Part shown: piece after piece, positions 4,980-8,396 of the stretch
How positions within the stretch are numbered: position 1 is the first letter of the stretch
Layout: each line of letters starts with the position of its first letter
Source: Oscillospiraceae bacterium
GTDB lineage: Bacteria > Bacillota_A > Clostridia > Oscillospirales > Ruminococcaceae
NCBI GenBank assembly: GCA_017440445.1
Contig: JAFSHE010000365.1
Location: 1-8,396, forward strand
DNA: 8,396 bases
Direction of reading: 5' to 3'
Made by a program: the position numbers and the translations under genes
Notes under the pieces: generated by a model
Told to the model about the DNA's origin: nothing
The model's input: only the letters and a program-made list of their open reading frames with translations
The model's database searches: none

Positions 4980-5002
4980 AAAAAGCGCATGTGCTGCGGC
5001 GA

Positions 5003-6133
5003 TCATTTCAGCAGCTCCTCGGGGACGATATCAGCCATCCTCTTGTAGCCTGCCTTACTGGGATGCAGGTGGTCGCCGCTATCGTACTCAGGAAGAAATC
5101 TTGAAGGTCTTTCGGGGTCGCATACTGCCTTGTCGAAATCGATACATCCGTCGATAAGGTCTGTGGTGCGTATCCAGTCGTTGAATGCACAACGTATCTC
5201 ATCACGGAAGGGCGCGTAGGTGCGCCAGCCCTCGATGGGGAGAAGTGTTCCCACATACACCTTATAGCCGTAGCTGCGGGCCTTTTCGATGTAGAACTTC
5301 ATGCAGTCGATAAGCTCCTCTGCCGTGGGCAGGTCGCTCATGGGACGGAATGGGTTCACCTCAGTTCCCACTGGATGGATTATGTCGTTTATTCCATGCT
5401 GGATTATTACAGTATCTGCACCGTCTGTTGGCACCTCATGGTCGAAGCGCTTGCTGCCCATAAGTCCGTAGCTCTCGTAGGTGATACAGCTGTATTCACG
5501 CAGCATTCTTGTGCCGCTTGCGGCACGGCGGATGATCGCAGTGCTGAGCTTTTCCTCTCTGTTGCAGCGGAGAGTGAGGTACTCAGGCCAGTCCTGTGCG
5601 GTGATGGAGTCGCCGTAGCATACAACGGTGCGGTTAGTCTTTTCCGTAAGCACTGAAACATTACTCAGGAAGTAGATGATATTCGTATTTCTTGCGATAT
5701 CGGTGGGAATCATATCCACCTCTGTCTGGTCGCCTATCGCATATATTCCCTCGGTGAGAGGACCGCTTGTGTACACCGCAGAGCGAAGCTGCGTGAAGTC
5801 CTCAAAATAGAAGCTGACGGTTATAAGCGTCTGCGGGAATATCTCGCAGGGAAGCTCGTCAGATACCGCATTCTGCTCAGCCTCGATAGTGACCTTCCTG
5901 CTGCCGCCGAAGGTAACGGGATAGAACTTTCCGTCGATAAAGACTGTCACCTTGTCAAAGGTAACTGCCTCTGTACCGCAGTAGTTATCGAAGGTAAGGC
6001 GCACAGCCTTTCCGCCGAACTGCGAATAAACAGGATAGCGGATAGTGAGGTTCTTGTTGTAGCTTTCGGGACGGTTTTCTCCGATGGAGATAGCGTTGCC
6101 CCACACGCTTGCCCAGTGAAGCTCTGTACTCAT
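5003..6133 (-). CDS. SGNH/GDSL-type hydrolase, cytoplasmic, two-domain
   Basis: A 376-residue serine hydrolase without signal peptide or membrane span. Residues 1 to about 165 form a beta-rich N-terminal domain of jelly-roll appearance. Residues 168-376 are the SGNH domain: block I YGDSIT with nucleophile Ser176, block II SGT with Gly207, block III HGIND with Asn249, and block V DHLHPS with Asp354 and His357. All catalytic residues are present, so the enzyme should be active. The family removes acyl, often acetyl, groups from sugars or other esters; a sugar O-deacetylase acting on imported oligosaccharides would suit a fibre-degrading ruminococcus, but the substrate is not shown by the sequence. 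The start is ATG 6133, with AAAGGA about 11 bases upstream. It lies 52 bases after the Nudix gene and is followed by a duplicated copy of its own 3' end. Confidence 0.9.
   Translation of the reverse strand: MSTELHWASVWGNAISIGENRPESYNKNLTIRYPVYSQFGGKAVRLTFDNYCGTEAVTFDKVTVFIDGKFYPVTFGGSRKVTIEAEQNAVSDELPCEIFPQTLITVSFYFEDFTQLRSAVYTSGPLTEGIYAIGDQTEVDMIPTDIARNTNIIYFLSNVSVLTEKTNRTVVCYGDSITAQDWPEYLTLRCNREEKLSTAIIRRAASGTRMLREYSCITYESYGLMGSKRFDHEVPTDGADTVIIQHGINDIIHPVGTEVNPFRPMSDLPTAEELIDCMKFYIEKARSYGYKVYVGTLLPIEGWRTYAPFRDEIRCAFNDWIRTTDLIDGCIDFDKAVCDPERPSRFLPEYDSGDHLHPSKAGYKRMADIVPEELLK
5006..5074 (-). repeat. 69-bp direct repeat, copy inside the hydrolase gene
   Basis: These are the last 23 sense codons of the intact hydrolase gene, carrying the catalytic Asp/His block DHLHPS. 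It is the partner of the copy at 4844-4912. Confidence 0.9.
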
Positions 6134-6185
6134 GGGTAGATCATTCCTTTGTTCTGTATAGTTTATAGTTTCTCTTTATGTTTCC

Positions 6186-6605
6186 TTAATCTAAGAAGCC
6201 TCTGCGTTTTACTTCCTCTACAAGAAGCGGCTGTATCTCGGGGTAGGTCTGCTTTGCGGGATGCTCGTCAAGGTAGAATATGCGCTCTATCTCGCTGTTA
6301 AGCTCCGTTTCGGACTCGAAAAGCTTTGCGAAGTACAGCATGCCGTAGCTTTCCTCCTTGCCGTCCTCCTGTACGGAGTAAACGCATACGGGTGTGAGCT
6401 TGTATTTTTTAGCTCCCGTTTCCTCGTGAAGCTCACGGCGGGCGGTCTGCTCGATGCTCTCTCCGTCTTCACGGTGACCTCCGGGGATCTCGTATGTGGT
6501 GCGGTCCCTGTGCTTGCAGTATACAAATCTTCCGTGGTATGTTGCTACTATAACTGCGAATTTCAGCAGGGAGTCATCAATGCTGTCGTAGAAATTAACC
6601 TTCAT
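6186..6605 (-). CDS. Nudix (MutT-like) hydrolase
   Basis: A 139-residue single-domain Nudix protein. The full Nudix box is present: Gly43-x5-Glu49-x7-Arg57-Glu58-Leu59-x-Glu61-Glu62-x-Gly64-Ala65, with the PGG lead-in at residues 41-43. This metal-binding helix cleaves nucleoside diphosphates linked to another group. The start ATG 6605 follows AGAGGTGA six bases upstream. The gene lies 27 bases after nadC and is probably in the same transcript. Substrate specificity cannot be read from the box: damaged dNTPs, other nucleotides or a dinucleotide such as an NAD metabolite are all possible. No extra domain such as the zinc ribbon of NudC is present, so an NADH-pyrophosphatase role is not supported. 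Confidence 0.92.
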   Translation of the reverse strand: MKVNFYDSIDDSLLKFAVIVATYHGRFVYCKHRDRTTYEIPGGHREDGESIEQTARRELHEETGAKKYKLTPVCVYSVQEDGKEESYGMLYFAKLFESETELNSEIERIFYLDEHPAKQTYPEIQPLLVEEVKRRGFLD

Positions 6606-6632
6606 GATATCACCTCTGCGATGTTTTCGTCC

Positions 6633-7472
6633 TTATTTCTTCCACTTCATGGAGATGTCGAATGCCTGTACGCTGTGAGTCAGCGCACCGAGGGAGATTA
6701 TATCTATACCTGTCTTTGCGACCTCTGCTATATTGTCAAGGGTGATGTTACCGCTTGCCTCAAGCTTTGCTCTGCCGTTTACGAGCTTTACAGCCTCTGC
6801 CATTGTGGGGCAGTCCATGTTATCAAGCATTATGACATTAACTCCGCAGTCAACTGCCTCCTGCACCTCGGCGAGGTTTCTTGTTTCCACCTCTATCTGG
6901 AGCATGTGTCCTGCTTTTTTGCGGAGTGCGGTAACAGCCGCTGTGATACCGCCGTAAGCGTCGATGTGGTTATCCTTCAGCATAGCTGCGTCGGTCAGGT
7001 TGTAGCGGTGATTTCTTCCGCCGCCTGCGGTAACTGCGTACTTCTGGAGTGCACGAAGTCCGGGGAGGGTCTTTCTCGTATCAGCGATGGAGGCATTTGT
7101 GCCTTCCACAAGCTTCACGCACTTGTTTGTGTAGGATGCGATACCGCTCATGTGCTGGAGTATGTTCAGCGAGGTGCGCTCAGCCTTCAGCATCAGCCTT
7201 GTATGACCTGTGAATTCTGCGATGATATCGCCGTTCTTCACCTCGTCGCCGTCCTTGAAGTGACATTCAATCTTCATTTCTGGGTCAAGGATAGTGAACA
7301 CTCTCAGTGCTACCTCAAGGCCTGCAACGACACCGCTTGCCTTTGCCTGAAAATACGCAGAGGAGATGCTGTCCTCGGGGATAAGCAGGTCGGCTGTGCT
7401 GTCGATGTAGTTTATATCCTCATTCAGTGCGGATTTGATGATGTCGTCAACATAAAAGGGGAGAAGTATCAT
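6633..7472 (-). CDS. nadC: Nicotinate-nucleotide pyrophosphorylase (quinolinate phosphoribosyltransferase)
   Basis: NadC converts quinolinate and PRPP to nicotinate mononucleotide, CO2 and pyrophosphate in de novo NAD synthesis. The 279-residue length is typical. Family landmarks are ERTSLNILQHMSGIAS at residues 98-113, DTRKTLPGLR at 131-140, GGGRNHRYNL at 150-159 (PRPP and quinolinate contacts), KDNHI at 166-170, EVETR at 194-198, LDN at 216-218, EASGNI at 238-243 and SLGALTHS at 260-267. The ATG overlaps the stop of nadB by four bases, so the two are translated together; AAAGGA lies about ten bases upstream. Nothing is missing or unusual. A Nudix gene follows after 27 bases. Confidence 0.97.
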   Translation of the reverse strand: MILLPFYVDDIIKSALNEDINYIDSTADLLIPEDSISSAYFQAKASGVVAGLEVALRVFTILDPEMKIECHFKDGDEVKNGDIIAEFTGHTRLMLKAERTSLNILQHMSGIASYTNKCVKLVEGTNASIADTRKTLPGLRALQKYAVTAGGGRNHRYNLTDAAMLKDNHIDAYGGITAAVTALRKKAGHMLQIEVETRNLAEVQEAVDCGVNVIMLDNMDCPTMAEAVKLVNGRAKLEASGNITLDNIAEVAKTGIDIISLGALTHSVQAFDISMKWKK

Positions 7473-8396
7473 TGTTCTGTGTCCTTTCTTTCCATAACTT
7501 CCGTCAGGATTATGTATGCTACTGTAACAAGCGACTTTGTTTCCACGAATTCTGCGGTAACCTCATAGCCGCCTGTTTCAAGCTGTGTTTTAAGCTCGGT
7601 TATGCGGGCAAGACCCTTTTCAGCCTCCTCGTAATCGGGGTGGATGAAGTAGGACTTCTGCATTATATGCCGCACCTCTGTCTTTATTCCCTTGGGGAGA
7701 GGCAGTCCGTCAGGGTCGGACATGCTGTATTCCACATCGGAGCGGTCGTCGCTTATCTTATTTGCGTTGATATCCTCTGCGATAAGGCGGGAGAATACCA
7801 GTGCCTCCAGCAGTGAGTTACTTGCAAGTCTGTTCTTTCCGTGAACACCTGTGTGGGAACATTCGCCTGCGGCGTACAGACCCTTGATGTTTGTAGCACC
7901 CTTGCCGTCAACGTTTATTCCGCCCATAAGGTAGTGCTGACAGGGGTAGATGGGGATAGGACCCTTGGTCATATCATAGCCCTTTTCAAGCACCTTGTTG
8001 TATATCATAGGGAAGTGACCCTTTACAAACTCGGGGTCCTTGTAGGAGATATCCAGCCAGAATTCATCGCTGCCTGTCAGCTTCTGCTCCTCCATCATGC
8101 ATTTGGAAACCACGTCACGGGGAGCAAGCTCCTTGCGCTCAGGCTCGTACTTGTGCATGAAGCGCTCCTTGTTGCAGTTGAGGAGATATGCGCCCTCTCC
8201 GCGTACCGCTTCGGATATGAGGAAGCATTCTCTGTTCTCCTTGTCTGCGTAAGCAGTGGGGTGGAACTGCACATAGCTGAGATTTTTGATCTCCGCACCG
8301 AGATTATATGCGAACTGGATGCCATCGCCCGTAGCAATGGCAGAGTTTGTGGTGAAATCGTACACTCTGCCGATACCGCCTGTTGCGAGTATGACC
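7469..8396 (-). CDS. nadB: L-aspartate oxidase, C-terminal part (gene cut by window edge)
   Basis: NadB is the flavoprotein that oxidises L-aspartate to iminoaspartate, the first step of bacterial NAD synthesis; NadA then makes quinolinate for NadC. About 308 residues are visible and the frame stays open to the window edge, so the N-terminus with the FAD-binding Rossmann motif is outside. The visible part starts VILATGGIGR and continues with TTN-ATGDG and VQFHPTA. SEAVRGEGAYL follows, then LAPRDVVS, HYLMGGI, and the signature GLYAAGECSHTGVHGKNRLA, which ends in SNSLLEALVF. These are shared with succinate dehydrogenase flavoproteins, but the coupling to nadC and the motif set favour NadB. A GTG at 8365 is internal, not the start. 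nadA may lie just upstream, outside the window. Confidence 0.95.
   Translation of the reverse strand, partial: VILATGGIGRVYDFTTNSAIATGDGIQFAYNLGAEIKNLSYVQFHPTAYADKENRECFLISEAVRGEGAYLLNCNKERFMHKYEPERKELAPRDVVSKCMMEEQKLTGSDEFWLDISYKDPEFVKGHFPMIYNKVLEKGYDMTKGPIPIYPCQHYLMGGINVDGKGATNIKGLYAAGECSHTGVHGKNRLASNSLLEALVFSRLIAEDINANKISDDRSDVEYSMSDPDGLPLPKGIKTEVRHIMQKSYFIHPDYEEAEKGLARITELKTQLETGGYEVTAEFVETKSLVTVAYIILTEVMERKDTEQ

Larger units (their letters stand above)
4841..5002 (-). pseudogene. Detached second copy of an SGNH hydrolase C-terminus
   Basis: Directly after the TGA of the hydrolase (5003-5005), the same frame stays open for 53 codons to TAA at 4841-4843. Its last 23 residues repeat the end of the hydrolase, from DHLHPS to ELLK, with only one change (Asp for Glu). 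The similarity extends upstream as EYEQRLDHLHPS against EYDSGDHLHPS. The earlier part of the segment, about 25 codons, does not match and contains two hairpins. No start codon with a ribosome binding site was found for a separate protein. Best read as the remnant of a second, related hydrolase gene or a recombination scar; stop-codon readthrough is possible but there is no support for it. Confidence 0.65.

Noticed and set aside
4817..5104. A 95-codon open frame on the + strand across the hairpins and the duplicated tail
   Set aside because: It reads antisense through both repeat copies, which accounts for its internal repetition. The minus frame carries the real SGNH catalytic block.
6261..7568. 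A 435-codon open frame on the + strand
   Set aside because: It lies antisense to nadC and the Nudix gene, both of which show full family motifs. Its product is rich in Cys, Val and Leu in the manner of an opposite-strand shadow, and it has no recognisable domain.

Overview
The window reads as a chromosomal segment of a Gram-positive gut or rumen Clostridium-class bacterium, most like Ruminococcus (Oscillospiraceae). This is inferred from protein style, strong Shine-Dalgarno sites and the tightly overlapping genes; no rRNA or other marker gene is present to prove it.

Left third (1-3139, + strand): one tightly coupled operon. It starts with the C-terminal end of an ECF-type sigma factor (cut by the window edge). 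Next is a single-pass membrane protein placed like an anti-sigma factor, overlapping the sigma gene by 4 bases. Five small acidic proteins follow, all carrying one to four copies of a (V/A)YGP(P/A) motif, ten copies in total. Four of the five begin with a lipoprotein-like signal ending in Cys at residue 22-23; the fifth has no signal. The operon ends with a radical SAM/SPASM enzyme and a strong intrinsic terminator. Consecutive genes overlap or are 5 bases apart. The most economical reading is a peptide/lipoprotein modification system in which the radical SAM enzyme acts on the YGPP motif before export, under control of an envelope-sensing sigma/anti-sigma pair. I do not recognise it as a characterised system; it recalls the predicted 'rSAM/lipoprotein' pairs of Bacteroidetes.

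Middle (3140-4612): a clear sigma-A promoter, purD (phosphoribosylamine-glycine ligase, purine synthesis), and a terminator shared with the convergent genes.

Right half (4610-8396, - strand): transcription runs right to left. nadB (truncated by the window edge) and nadC overlap by 4 bases and make quinolinate and then nicotinate mononucleotide for NAD synthesis. A Nudix hydrolase, a cytoplasmic SGNH/GDSL hydrolase and a 60-residue conserved-looking small protein follow. Between the hydrolase and the small gene lies an in-frame second copy of the hydrolase's last codons, a pair of adjacent hairpins, and a hairpin that would hide the ribosome binding site of the small gene.

No tRNA, rRNA, CRISPR array, insertion sequence or phage gene was seen.
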